Source: Mariniblastus fucicola (GTDB lineage: Bacteria > Planctomycetota > Planctomycetia > Pirellulales > Pirellulaceae). From it: DNA of 64,000 nucleotides. The stretch spans positions 4,898,001-4,962,000 of the forward strand of contig NZ_CP042912.1 of NCBI RefSeq assembly GCF_008087665.1, read 5' to 3'. The translations under genes and the position numbers were made by a program. Below the pieces are notes generated by a model. The model was not told where the DNA came from, ran no database searches, and saw only the letters and a program-made list of their open reading frames with translations. This document shows positions 27,861 through 37,253 of this stretch, one piece after another. The first letter of the stretch is position 1, and each line of letters begins with the position of its first letter.

Positions 27861-28361
27861 ATGTTCAAGTTCGTTTTCTCAGCAGTTGTTTGCGCAGCAA
27901 TGTGTCTTCCAGCAGCATCTTTCGCTCAGGACTGCGGTTGCGGTTGTGAGCCAGCACCGGCTCCATGCGTTAAAACTCGCAAGCGTCTGAAGCTTGTCGA
28001 CGTTCAAAAGCAGGTTTGTCGCACCAAGAAGATTTGCACAACAGACGAGTGCGGTTGCCCAACGACAAAGCGCGTTCGCGTCACTGAGTGCGTTACACGC
28101 AAAAAGCTGGTCCGCGTTGAAGTTCCTGTTGATCCATGCCGCAAAGGCCTGTTCAGCCGTCTTCGCGGCAAAATGGGCAGCGCGGGTTGCTGCGAGCCAG
28201 CACCGGCTCCATGTGGATGCGAAGCACCAGCTCCTTGCGGTTGCGAAGCTCCTGCACCTGCACCTTGTGGTTGCGGCGACGCAGCTCCAGTAATGGCTGC
28301 TCCAGTTGAGTACGCTCCAATGGCTGTTCCAACTCCAGCGGCACCTTGCTGCGGTGGCTAG
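27861..28361 (+). CDS. Small secreted Cys- and Pro/Ala-rich protein
   Basis: A 166-residue protein with a clear Sec signal peptide (1-21, ending SFAQ). About 20 Cys residues follow. Two copies of CGCEPAPAPC-like repeats flank a Lys/Arg/Val-rich central part (KTRKRLKLVDVQKQVCRTKK). Such short Cys-rich secreted proteins with PAPCGC repeats are common in planctomycetes and may be disulfide-linked envelope components. The function is unknown. ATG 27861 follows AAAGAGGTAG. A terminator lies about 30 bases after the stop. The opposite strand carries no real gene here. Confidence 0.8.
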   Translation: MFKFVFSAVVCAAMCLPAASFAQDCGCGCEPAPAPCVKTRKRLKLVDVQKQVCRTKKICTTDECGCPTTKRVRVTECVTRKKLVRVEVPVDPCRKGLFSRLRGKMGSAGCCEPAPAPCGCEAPAPCGCEAPAPAPCGCGDAAPVMAAPVEYAPMAVPTPAAPCCGG

Positions 28362-28392
28362 TTTGTAAGCGTTGCTGATTAAAATCGGAAAG

Positions 28393-28422
28393 CACGAGTC
28401 AACTTTTGGCTCGTGTTTTTTT
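28393..28422 (+). terminator. Intrinsic terminator
   Basis: CACGAGTCAA, a short loop, TTGGCTCGTG (one G-T pair) is followed by seven T. It ends the Cys-rich gene. It overlaps the last codons of the opposing DUF455-fusion gene; the A-rich left flank may let it act in both directions. Confidence 0.88.
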
Positions 28423-30477
28423 ATGCGCCGATTTTCCCGCAGGCGGTTCAATGATCACGCAGGGAATCAGTTTTGCACTGTCGCTACGCTCGCCAAACCA
28501 GACGACACCTGACTTCCAGCGGCCATGAGAATCAAATTCGATCGCCAGCGACTCCAATCGATCTTTTTGTGATCGGTACTGAGATTGAGTTAGCACGCGG
28601 AACATTCCTTTGGCGCCGTCAGCGGTTCTTTTTTCGATTGCCAAAGCAACATGGCCCATCGTCGTCCGTGGATTGAGCTCCACGAAGGGGCGTATTTTCA
28701 GGGACGATTCCCTGTTCCGAAACACGAACGCGTCGACTCCAAAGTTGCCGCGAAACTGTCGCGACGTCAACTCCGGCAGCAGGTTGCGTTCCAGCCACTG
28801 TTGCGTCAATTTGAGTTTCAGGCATTTTTCGGACAGCAAGAACTTTCGCACTTCCGGATCACAATCGTAAAACGGGCTCCCAAGCTTGGTGCCTTCGTAG
28901 CGGCCGCCTTTGGAAACCAGCGGGCGGGTCCAGCCAAGAAACTTCAGCTCGCCAGCTTGATCGACGTGCCACAAAAACGAAAGGTCAACGACTCGTTCTA
29001 GCCACGGCTCAACAATGGCTTCGATATCCGAACGAAACTGCTTCTGCGGAGCCGGCTTTCGCGTTGCGATTCGATGCATGCCGCGCCCTGATGAGCCAAG
29101 GTCATGTTTGTAGATCGCGACATCAAATCCACGGCTTGCGATTTGGGAAAGTGCTTCGTCCAGGGAATACTGATTGCCGACCGGAATGCCGCTGCACTCA
29201 ACACCCGCCATCCAGGAAGGAGTTTCATTCGCTGAATCAAACCAACGATCGATCTTATTGGCTGCCCATGATTTTCGAAACAGTTCGGCCTGCGAATCCA
29301 GCCACAGCCCCGGTTGATGTCGAACGGAATTGCGAACGGTTTCGACACGGACCTGGTTGGCGGGCGTCCACGCCCAAGGCTCAAGTCGATTTAGTTTTCG
29401 ATGCAGCAAAGATTGCTGATCTTCAAACAGACAGAACTCCGGGAATTCAACTCCGGCATCGACCCAGTGCTTCTGAAGTTCCTGCGACGGAAGTTCACGA
29501 ACCAACAGCATGTCGTCAGGCTTTGAGAGCGCGACCAGCACGAACTCCAACTCCTTCCCCAGCTGTTGCATCATTGGATCGGTTTGGTCACCGCGGGCTT
29601 GCAGATTTGCGGCACGAAGTTCAGCCTCGGCTCCGGGATCGAACCAGCGAACGGCGGCCGAGCGGTCTTTGGATTGGCCAAAAATCTCGATCGCGTCAAT
29701 AAACTCGTCGCTCAGGCCAGCTTTGCGTCTGCCTTCGCGATTGAAACACGACCTCGGCCCGCGAGCCCGACCGGGAGACATTGGAAAGTCGAGCGTTTCT
29801 TGCCAGGCGTCGAAGTCACTTTTCCCCGGCTCTTTCCATTGCCGAAACCAGTGCAGACCATGCTGTACGTGACCGATTTCGTCTTCGTAGATTTTCTGCA
29901 GCAAGCCTGCGGTATGGTGATCGCCGATGCGTGCGAAAACTTTGGAATAGTGCAGACTAAAGTCGAGGTTGGCTTGCTCGAAGGTCAAACTCAGCCGCGA
30001 CACGAAATCCATCGGCGAATCCATCGGCTCAACGATTCGCCAAAACTGACCACTGACTGGCCAAGTCCCGAACTCGACGCCACACTGCTTCATCCGTTCG
30101 AGATACATCCGAGTGTGAAGCTGCTCCTCCTGCAGCGTCACCAAAACGCCTTGGCGAAAAGCCCGCGGAGCATTGGGAAATTTAAGCAACACCAAGGCCA
30201 TTAGCTCTGTCGCCAATAGCTCATGGTTGGCCAAAAAGTGCAGCAATTGGCCTCGCGATTTTTCGTTCTCAAGCTGATCTTCACGAGGCGGCTGAACGTT
30301 TCGTCCAGGTTGATGCTGCATCAACAGGTGAGACGGCCTGCCGGGAGTTCGAAGTGATTTTTCCGACACCAGCCGTGCGCTCGTGTGACGATCGAAGCTC
30401 AGCTTCCCTGGTGCGGCAAGCTTTTCCTCTAGCGAGTTCGAGAATACGACCTGCTCGGCGAATTCAGTGATATTCAT
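28399..30477 (-). CDS. DUF455 ferritin-like / ATP-grasp-like fusion protein
   Basis: A 692-residue protein. The N-terminal part (about 70-265) matches DUF455, a ferritin-like family, with Glu/His metal-ligand helices EEQLHTRMYLERM (about 116-128) and EDEIGHVQHGLHWF (about 198-211). The C-terminal half (about 380-660) looks like an ATP-grasp domain, ending in the metal-binding signature RPFVELNPRTTMGHVALA, with a GSSGRG loop. I know DUF455 proteins as stand-alone forms, so the combination suggests a two-step enzyme, perhaps amide-bond ligation plus a redox or hydroxylation step. It is the last gene of the leftward run from the ABC transporter, 15 bases after the DUF3299 gene. Confidence 0.7.
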   Translation of the reverse strand: MNITEFAEQVVFSNSLEEKLAAPGKLSFDRHTSARLVSEKSLRTPGRPSHLLMQHQPGRNVQPPREDQLENEKSRGQLLHFLANHELLATELMALVLLKFPNAPRAFRQGVLVTLQEEQLHTRMYLERMKQCGVEFGTWPVSGQFWRIVEPMDSPMDFVSRLSLTFEQANLDFSLHYSKVFARIGDHHTAGLLQKIYEDEIGHVQHGLHWFRQWKEPGKSDFDAWQETLDFPMSPGRARGPRSCFNREGRRKAGLSDEFIDAIEIFGQSKDRSAAVRWFDPGAEAELRAANLQARGDQTDPMMQQLGKELEFVLVALSKPDDMLLVRELPSQELQKHWVDAGVEFPEFCLFEDQQSLLHRKLNRLEPWAWTPANQVRVETVRNSVRHQPGLWLDSQAELFRKSWAANKIDRWFDSANETPSWMAGVECSGIPVGNQYSLDEALSQIASRGFDVAIYKHDLGSSGRGMHRIATRKPAPQKQFRSDIEAIVEPWLERVVDLSFLWHVDQAGELKFLGWTRPLVSKGGRYEGTKLGSPFYDCDPEVRKFLLSEKCLKLKLTQQWLERNLLPELTSRQFRGNFGVDAFVFRNRESSLKIRPFVELNPRTTMGHVALAIEKRTADGAKGMFRVLTQSQYRSQKDRLESLAIEFDSHGRWKSGVVWFGERSDSAKLIPCVIIEPPAGKSAHKKTRAKS

Positions 30478-30492
30478 TGGAGCACTCGCGAG

Positions 30493-31263
30493 CTATCGCA
30501 CGATCGACGCATTTTTCATGTTGAAAATCGACCAAATCGCTCCGTCCGGGCCCTCTTTTTCTTTGAAGTAAAAGTCGCCACGGACTTTAAACGGACGAAC
30601 GATGTAGTCCGTATCGGTGCCCTTTTTCATATACACTCGGACGCAATCATAGATCGCAGCCTGGGGCCCGAAGCAGCACTCTTTGTCGTCGCGAACAAAG
30701 ATAAAACCCTTCAAGCCAGACGCCTTGAACGATGGTCTCATGTAGCCACTAAGCGTGATCTGCTTGCCATCGAATGCTTTGACTTCTTCGGACAACAGGG
30801 AACGTTCGAAAGGTTCGCCGACTTCGATATCAAACTTCAAATCGTCAAACGTAAGATCAAGTTTGTCGCCGCTGGTATCGATGGGCACAACGCGTTCCCG
30901 CTGCGGCTCAATCCATTCCTCGGGCATGTCGCCACGCTTGAGCCGACCGGATTTTTCTTCTGAATCAGCCACCTGATCGGCTGCATCTGCAAGATCAGCA
31001 TCGGTCAACTCGCTGTCGTCCAGTTTGTTCACGTCCGGTTTGCTCACGTCCGATTTATTCTCGATGGCGGGCTGGGAGTTGGCCGATTCAGTGTTGGCGT
31101 CCGCCATCGTTTCGTCAGTCGATTCTTGCGTTACTTCATCGGCATCCGATGATTCGGGATGATCGATCGTTGGCTCACAACCAGCCAGCATCAAACCGCA
31201 AACGATAGATAGGGCCGCGAACAGAGCTTTCGCAGCGGCAACACAATGATGAAGCGATATCAT
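30493..31263 (-). CDS. DUF3299-like lipoprotein
   Basis: A 256-residue lipoprotein. The signal ends LMLAGC (Cys at about 29). A low-complexity Asp/Glu/Ser/Thr linker follows (about 30-125), then a C-terminal domain of the DUF3299 type (about 150-256) with GKQITLSGYMRPSF, GLKGFIFVRDDKECCFGP and a downstream beta segment. The ECCFG motif resembles the DCCFG of the neighbouring paralogue. ATG 31263 is preferred over 31305 because it leaves a normal signal peptide. DUF3299 genes are often next to MacB/Lol-type ABC transporters and metal-linked proteins, from memory. The molecular function is unknown. Confidence 0.75.
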   Translation of the reverse strand: MISLHHCVAAAKALFAALSIVCGLMLAGCEPTIDHPESSDADEVTQESTDETMADANTESANSQPAIENKSDVSKPDVNKLDDSELTDADLADAADQVADSEEKSGRLKRGDMPEEWIEPQRERVVPIDTSGDKLDLTFDDLKFDIEVGEPFERSLLSEEVKAFDGKQITLSGYMRPSFKASGLKGFIFVRDDKECCFGPQAAIYDCVRVYMKKGTDTDYIVRPFKVRGDFYFKEKEGPDGAIWSIFNMKNASIVR

Positions 31264-31276
31264 TCGAGCCCGTTCG

Positions 31277-31996
31277 CTATCGGACGTGATCTGCTTCGAT
31301 TTCATAGAACACCCGTGGGATTTCTTCTTCGTCCGAAGCTGCAGTTGAAGGATTGAGTCGGAACGTTCCGCCAATTCGCCGCAAACCATAGCCATAGTTG
31401 ACTGTATCGTCTGACTGAATTTTGATGGCAACGACATCTGTGATCGCTGGATCACCGCCGAAGCAACAGTCGCCAAAGTCACCGACCATGATAAAGCTTT
31501 TCAGCCCATACTGCTTCCCGCTGGGCGGGCGCACGTAGCCTTTGATGAAAACTTTTTCGCCATCAAGCTCCGCAGCACGCTTGGGAAATCCCTGCGCGTC
31601 TGTTCCTCGACTGGAAGGCTTCAACTCGGCGAACGAAATTCGACGATATCCTTCCGGGACTTCCGTCGCGTAAATGAAGCTGTGCATGGCTCCGCTGCCA
31701 ATCAGACAAACTGCACTCAACAGCAATCCAAATTTTGCCGCGCCTTTTCCAACAAGTTCATCGGGGTAGGCGCGAATCGCTTTCAATGCAAGCAACGCGA
31801 AAACAATGCCCAGGATCGGCAACAGCATAAACATCTGAGCCAGAAACGCGGACAGTCCCAAAACTGCGAAGATCGCAGAAGCGACTGCTGATTTGCAAAC
31901 GGCCTGGTAGGTCGATTCTTCTGTGAAGGCAGAAGTCGTGGGCTGGGATGAGAAGGGGTTTTCTTTGATCATCGTGTCAGACATGGCATCATTCAT
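31277..31996 (-). CDS. DUF3299-like membrane protein
   Basis: A 239-residue protein. It has two or three TM helices in the N-terminal third (about 30-105), then a DUF3299-type domain (about 120-239) with GEKVFIKGYVRPPSGKQYGL, KSFIMVGDFGDCCFGG and a GGTFRL beta segment. The order of motifs and the Cys pair match the downstream lipoprotein, so the two are tandem paralogues with different membrane anchors. The start could be 31996 or 31984. It ends 13 bases before the next gene start. Confidence 0.72.
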   Translation of the reverse strand: MNDAMSDTMIKENPFSSQPTTSAFTEESTYQAVCKSAVASAIFAVLGLSAFLAQMFMLLPILGIVFALLALKAIRAYPDELVGKGAAKFGLLLSAVCLIGSGAMHSFIYATEVPEGYRRISFAELKPSSRGTDAQGFPKRAAELDGEKVFIKGYVRPPSGKQYGLKSFIMVGDFGDCCFGGDPAITDVVAIKIQSDDTVNYGYGLRRIGGTFRLNPSTAASDEEEIPRVFYEIEADHVR

Positions 31997-32198
31997 TGAC
32001 GTTGCGAAATTCAATTCTAGCATCGGGATCCAACATCGGCGTCGCCAAGCGGAAAAACCGCAGGCCGGGGTGTCCAATCCGCCACTTCTTTCGCCAAATT
32101 CCGATGTCGTGGACCGGGTTGTGTCGCGAATGACATCCAGACAGGCGAAAAATGTAGATGCGGATGCGGAAACGCGAGTTAGCCTCGCCCGAGCGAAA

Positions 32199-33896
32199 CT
32201 AAAAAATCAAACGCTCAAACCAGCCGCTGAGTACTGACCACAGGAGGACAAACAGCACGATCGACACTGCCATCGGGATAAATATGATCTGCCATGTCAA
32301 ATTTGGAGACGTGGCAATCACTGGCGCCGCAGGAATGGGAGCCGGATTGGTTCTGGCTACCTGAATTCCAGACTGCGAACTCGAAGAAAGTATCGTCTGA
32401 TTCGATGCGTTATTGCTCGATACGAAAGTTTCCTCACGAGGGTTCGATTCAGAAACTCTGGCATCGTCAGAAGCTTCCATTTTCGCAAGAACATTCTGTC
32501 GCCCGGAACGCAGCGAGCCACTTTCGGTCGAAATTTCAAACGCCGGCTGTTCGACTTTCTTGACAACATGTCGAGTCCTGACGGGCTCATCGAAGGACGG
32601 CTCATCGATATCAATCGCGGACTGCGTCGACTCATCGGCAAGAGACACAAACTGAGGCGAATCATCGGACAGCGGCACAAACAGGCTGACCTTTGAATCG
32701 GAAGACTCGTCTGCGGACTCATCTTCATCGGCTTCTTCAGCTTCGTCGTCGTCAAAGTCCATCCCGCCCAGGAACTTCGCACGGGCAATCGAAGCCTTGT
32801 CGATTTCTTCCAGATCTTTCAAGTGTTTTTTTGCTTCGGGAAGCGGGCAAGCCATCAAGTAGGACGCGATCGGAACGCGAATCCAACTATCGTCGTCGCT
32901 ACTCTCCTTGAAGATTTTGACCAGCTTGTCCATCACGGACCAGTCTTCCCATCGAGCCAGGTCGGGGATCACCAAATCGCGTGCTTCGTCGTTGTCGAGC
33001 ACTTTTCTGGCAGCGGCAACAATCCGATCTTTGGGAATGATGTCGGTCTCTTCGGCATGGAAGCGAAGCGCTTGCATCGCCAGCATCGTGTACGTGAACT
33101 CACAGTCTTTGTTTTCGAAAAACTCGCGCTGAATCAGCGCCATCCCCGCTTCGCCCTTGATGTTCAAATAGCAAGCAATCAACGCTTCCAACCCACGCAA
33201 CTTGCGGCGACTTCCAGAAAGCAAAAGCTCTTCAAGCATCTTTGCATCTTCAGGTTGGCCACAAACGCCAAGCATCGTGAAATACAGTCGGCGGCGGTTC
33301 GGCGATGTTTTGTCATCGTTGATCAGCTTAATCAGACGTTCCCGATCCATGCGATCCTTGAGCGCGATCAGGTCCTCGTAAGGAGCCTTGGCGAATTCGT
33401 CGTAAGCGTCGAACGCCAGCAATGATTCTTCGTCCTCGAAGAACTCCTGAAAGAATGCCAATCGATCAGCACCGCTTTCTGGCAGCGTTCCAAGCTTGTC
33501 CAAATATTCCAACACGCGATCGCTGGCTTTCATCGGAGTCGTCCAATTGAGCCTCGGTGGGTCAACGCCCATCACGAAGAACTTCTGCCCAACCGGATAT
33601 CGACCGACAAGCAGGGCCTTGAACTGCATGCCTTCTTTGACCAGCTCTTTGCCGCGGAACACCTTAACGATTTCGAATTTCGCCCGCGGAAGCTCTTCGG
33701 CGTCATCGTCTGGCTCTGGAATCTCCAGCAACTTTGCTGAAACGACGACATCTTTCGAAGCCATCTGATCAGTGAACGTCAGCCCAACAGCAGCACAGAA
33801 AGGGCAGGCCTCGACGACAGCCGCAGCGCAAACCATCATCCCCAACAACACTGCGGTTGCGAGCAGAAAACTTCGTATTCGACGTGCCAGATTCAT
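32199..33896 (-). CDS. Secreted/membrane-anchored CPFC-type hypothetical protein
   Basis: A 565-residue protein. It has a signal sequence (about 1-32) followed at once by ACPFC, a beta-rich domain (about 35-110), and a helical region (about 120-370) that looks like an alpha-alpha repeat (HEAT-like). An acidic, Ser-rich unstructured part (about 380-530) and a C-terminal TM helix (about 535-557) complete it. The start at 33896 follows AAGAGGACCT. It sits in the same leftward run as the ABC transporter and the DUF3299 pair. The vicinal CPFC cysteines could bind a metal or act in redox. The function is unknown. Confidence 0.7.
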   Translation of the reverse strand: MNLARRIRSFLLATAVLLGMMVCAAAVVEACPFCAAVGLTFTDQMASKDVVVSAKLLEIPEPDDDAEELPRAKFEIVKVFRGKELVKEGMQFKALLVGRYPVGQKFFVMGVDPPRLNWTTPMKASDRVLEYLDKLGTLPESGADRLAFFQEFFEDEESLLAFDAYDEFAKAPYEDLIALKDRMDRERLIKLINDDKTSPNRRRLYFTMLGVCGQPEDAKMLEELLLSGSRRKLRGLEALIACYLNIKGEAGMALIQREFFENKDCEFTYTMLAMQALRFHAEETDIIPKDRIVAAARKVLDNDEARDLVIPDLARWEDWSVMDKLVKIFKESSDDDSWIRVPIASYLMACPLPEAKKHLKDLEEIDKASIARAKFLGGMDFDDDEAEEADEDESADESSDSKVSLFVPLSDDSPQFVSLADESTQSAIDIDEPSFDEPVRTRHVVKKVEQPAFEISTESGSLRSGRQNVLAKMEASDDARVSESNPREETFVSSNNASNQTILSSSSQSGIQVARTNPAPIPAAPVIATSPNLTWQIIFIPMAVSIVLFVLLWSVLSGWFERLIF

Positions 33897-34077
33897 AGGT
33901 CCTCTTTTGATGGCCGAATTATAACGCATTGAGCCATTTCCCAAGCCCCAATTCGAACTTCTTTTGAAATCAAATTACGAAGATTGACCAAAATGGTTCC
34001 GCAGAAAAAAACTGACGGGAATGGTTGTTGCCCAAGGACGCTGATGGCGTTAAAGATTTCATCGCAAAAGAATTTGC

Positions 34078-35784
34078 CTATTTCCCCAACGACTGCGACA
34101 CATCAGTTCGATATGCAGAAATCGCCGGGTAAATTCCAACAAGAACCGCCAGCAGAACAAGACCCGGAATCACCATCAACTCGGGAGACACTTTCATCGC
34201 AGACATCCAACCGGGCAAGTTTTCTGCTCCGGGAAGGAATGCCAGCGGCATGCTCGGCGCCAAATCAAAGAACCCCATCTGGATTCCAGTTTGCTGCTCG
34301 ATGACATCAGACATCGCAAAGTTCAACGCGTGCCCGGCAACCCATCCGATGACTCCTGCAGTCAACGCCAACAAAATGGATTCCGACAGCATGATCATTA
34401 AAACTTTGGTGCGGCTTGCACCGAGGGCTCGCATCACCGCGATCTCGTGACGACGCTGACTCATCGAGTTATAGATCCCGACCAGAATGCTGATCGAAGA
34501 CACGATGCAAATCATCAATGTCAACAGCAGCAACGCCAGCTGAATCGGATCGATAAACGAAGCGAACAGTTTTGTGACGACCTCCACCGGATTCACTGCC
34601 ATCGCGGCTTCCTGAGAACTTTCCGGGGAAAACGGAGTCCACGCCAGAGTCGCCTTCAGGTCTCCGCGATCAATCTGTGGCGGCAAATACTGACCGACCG
34701 AATCGATCCCGTCGTCTCCGATTTCGCCGCGGATCAGCAACGAGGTAACCTCGCGTTTTTCGATCGGCAAACGGGCCGGGCCGGGCGTTACGTATTCGTC
34801 CGTCGATTCGTCTTCGTCGTCATAGACTTCGCCTTCTGCTTCCAGTTCCCTTCTTTCACGACGTCGCTTGGCAACGGCACGCACCGACTCGTCCTTGATC
34901 GATTTCGTGTGGCCTTCCATCAGGAAAAAGCCTTCGATATTCAGAAACAGACATCGATCGCTCGGCGAACCAGAAGGCTCCATGATCCCGACGATGTAGA
35001 AATCCGTTTCATGCAAGTGCGATCCGGAACTGTTGGGATCACCGTGAGTTGGCTGAATCGTGTCGCCGATTTTCAAGCCGCTTTTTGCCGCCACGGCAGA
35101 TCCAATGACGGCCTCGTAGAAACCATGCTCTTCGTTGTATTCCTCGAAAGCCCGCCCTTCGGCAAACTCAAACTTCCGTTCGGTTTCCACGTCCAGCACA
35201 AGCTCAGTGAAGTACGTGGGCTTGGTGCCGACGCAGCGAAAATTGGATTGGGTTGCCTCATCGACCCAGAAATCGCCAAGGTTGATCGGGATGACGGTGT
35301 GGACCCAGCTATCGAACATTCCGCGGTCGTGAAACTGCATCGTTTTCATCTGCTCGAATTCCGAACCCGCGGCCAACAGTTCGTGGCCCAAGCCGGAAAT
35401 TGCACCAAGCGGTCCTGCGGCCAGACTTGCCAATTGCAGCGAATCCTGCTCGTGCGATTGAGTCACCATGGCGAGCGAATGTCGCATTTCACGCTGGCGT
35501 TTTTCTTTGTCCGCGAACGCGAGATAGTACTCGTAAGGAACGTTTTCCACGGGAGGCGCCAGAAAGAACACGCTGCTCATCGTCAACTGGTATTCGCCGC
35601 CCCGGGCCCCGACCAGAATGTTGTATCCAAACGTTCGGCTGTTCTTGAATGACTTGGAGACGATGCCGTGAATCGAGATGACGGACACGACCATCATGAT
35701 GCCCAAGGCCATCGACAGGATCGTCAGGAACGAACCGATGCCGCGGTGTTGAATGCTCCGCCATGCGATTTTGAAAAGATTCAT
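34078..35784 (-). CDS. MacB/LolC-type ABC transporter permease
   Basis: A 568-residue FtsX-superfamily permease. One N-terminal TM (about 15-40) is followed by a large extracytoplasmic MacB-PCD-like domain (about 50-405). Three C-terminal TM helices follow (about 420-445, 470-495, 530-555), with the coupling-helix motif NSMSQRRHEIAVMRALGAS (about 450-468). An unusual acidic insert (EDESTDEYVTPG) lies near 320. The start overlaps the ATPase stop by ATGA. Lol/Mac transporters move lipoproteins or small molecules across the envelope using mechanical force, not a channel. Substrate unknown. Confidence 0.88.
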   Translation of the reverse strand: MNLFKIAWRSIQHRGIGSFLTILSMALGIMMVVSVISIHGIVSKSFKNSRTFGYNILVGARGGEYQLTMSSVFFLAPPVENVPYEYYLAFADKEKRQREMRHSLAMVTQSHEQDSLQLASLAAGPLGAISGLGHELLAAGSEFEQMKTMQFHDRGMFDSWVHTVIPINLGDFWVDEATQSNFRCVGTKPTYFTELVLDVETERKFEFAEGRAFEEYNEEHGFYEAVIGSAVAAKSGLKIGDTIQPTHGDPNSSGSHLHETDFYIVGIMEPSGSPSDRCLFLNIEGFFLMEGHTKSIKDESVRAVAKRRRERRELEAEGEVYDDEDESTDEYVTPGPARLPIEKREVTSLLIRGEIGDDGIDSVGQYLPPQIDRGDLKATLAWTPFSPESSQEAAMAVNPVEVVTKLFASFIDPIQLALLLLTLMICIVSSISILVGIYNSMSQRRHEIAVMRALGASRTKVLMIMLSESILLALTAGVIGWVAGHALNFAMSDVIEQQTGIQMGFFDLAPSMPLAFLPGAENLPGWMSAMKVSPELMVIPGLVLLAVLVGIYPAISAYRTDVSQSLGK

Positions 35785-36494
35785 GCGTCGCCTCCTTCGC
35801 TTGACGCCGCCGAAGCAGTACTGCGGAGATCCGCCACGACGCGATTGAGTTCGTCCAACTGAACGACGCGATCGAACTGGTTGGCGACTTCCATCGAGTG
35901 AGTCACCATCAGCATTGCGATGTTTTCTTCGCGGCAGGTGTCTTTGATCAGCTGCACAACCTGTTGTTGATTCTGAGGATCAATGTTTGCCGTCGGCTCG
36001 TCCGCGAGCAGCAGGGCAGGGCGATTGGCAACCGCGCGGGCGACGGCGACTCGCTGCTTTTCACCGACTGACATTTGATGCGGTTTGTTTCCAAGCCGAT
36101 GGCCCAGCCCGACTTTTTCCAGCAGCTCTTTGGCTCGGGCCGGCGAAGACCGTTTGGCACCAAAACTGATCCCCAGCAGCACATTTTCCAACGCAGAGAA
36201 CCCATCAAGCAGGTTGAATGTCTGAAAAACGTAGCCGATCTTGTCCGCACGGATGCGATCACGAGTCGATTCGCTGTATCGAGTCAGCTCTGTGCCGTCA
36301 ACGAAGACCTTGCCACTGTCAGGTTTGGTGATGCCGGAAATGATGTGCAGCAGCGTCGTCTTGCCACACCCGGATGGTCCGATCAGGACAACTTGTTCGC
36401 CTGCCGCGATTTCAAACGACGGCACGTCAAGGATCGGCACCCGTTTTCCGTCAGGCTGAACAAAGCTCTTCTTGATGTTTTCGAGTCTGAGCAT
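35781..36494 (-). CDS. MacB/LolD-type ABC transporter ATP-binding protein
   Basis: A 237-residue ABC ATPase. The Walker A is GPSGCGKTT (about 38-46), the signature motif is MSVGEKQRVAVARA (about 139-152), and the Walker B is ALLLADEPTANID (about 160-172). MLMVTHS follows as the H-loop. It is the first gene of a leftward run that continues with the permease, the CPFC protein and two DUF3299 genes. Its stop overlaps the permease start by four bases. Confidence 0.92.
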   Translation of the reverse strand: MLRLENIKKSFVQPDGKRVPILDVPSFEIAAGEQVVLIGPSGCGKTTLLHIISGITKPDSGKVFVDGTELTRYSESTRDRIRADKIGYVFQTFNLLDGFSALENVLLGISFGAKRSSPARAKELLEKVGLGHRLGNKPHQMSVGEKQRVAVARAVANRPALLLADEPTANIDPQNQQQVVQLIKDTCREENIAMLMVTHSMEVANQFDRVVQLDELNRVVADLRSTASAASSEGGDA

Positions 36495-36778
36495 AAATGG
36501 TCGACGTAGGCCGCTGGCTCGCGATCCGGGTGCGTTGCGTGTTTTGGAAGGTTGAGCGAAGGTCTGGAAACGCGTGAGGCTGTCTCACCGTGCAAGCCGC
36601 AAGTTCACAGACTCGATGCCTATGACACATTTTTACCAGATTCGATTTCTACGACCACCACAGCAAACGGTTCGCGAAAACTGGAGCCAGTTTCAAACTT
36701 CGTGAGCCAGGCGTTGCACGCCGCGAACCGATGTGACTGAGACAGAGACAACATTGTTCTACCAGCAGCAGATTCGCT

Positions 36779-37111
36779 TCAGGCTTTCTTCACGAATTCG
36801 GACTTGAGCCCCATGGCTCCGATACCGTCGATCTTGCAATCGATGTCGTGGTCTCCATCGACTAACCGAATGTTTTTGACTTTTGTACCGCCTTTGATCA
36901 CGGTCGAGGATCCTTTCAGCTTCAGATCCTTGATCACAATGACCGTATCTCCGGACTGAAGCACATTGCCGTTGGCGTCGCGAGTTACATCGTCGTCTTC
37001 TTCGACGACCGTCGGGTCCCATTCATGGTTGCAGTCAGGACAGACGACCATGATTCCGTCTTGCCACGTATAGTCGCAGCTACATTTCGGGCAGTTTGGG
37101 AGTTCAGACAT
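36779..37111 (-). CDS. PhnA-like zinc-ribbon protein (YjdM family)
   Basis: A 110-residue protein. It has an N-terminal zinc ribbon with two Cys pairs, CPKCSC (about 7-12) and CPDC (about 29-32), followed by the conserved SH3-like PhnA domain ([14 protein letters not shown]). The family is called alkylphosphonate utilisation protein PhnA/YjdM in annotation, but it is not the phosphonoacetate hydrolase. Its function is not settled. The gene stands alone between the ABC run and a DUF1559 gene. Confidence 0.9.
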   Translation of the reverse strand: MSELPNCPKCSCDYTWQDGIMVVCPDCNHEWDPTVVEEDDDVTRDANGNVLQSGDTVIVIKDLKLKGSSTVIKGGTKVKNIRLVDGDHDIDCKIDGIGAMGLKSEFVKKA

Positions 37112-37253
37112 GGAATCTTTCAGGAAACGTTAGACCTGATCTTTTTCACAGGTCGGTAATGGAAGCAATATTGAAACAAGCTCTGCCCGGCGCATCAACC
37201 GCGTCGGACAGGCTTACAAAGAACATCAAGCGAGTGAATCGATTCTTCCTGCG

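Noticed and set aside
34447-35652. A 401-codon plus-strand frame opposite the ABC permease
   Set aside because: Antisense shadow with Arg/His/Gln-rich composition and no motif; the permease is unmistakable.
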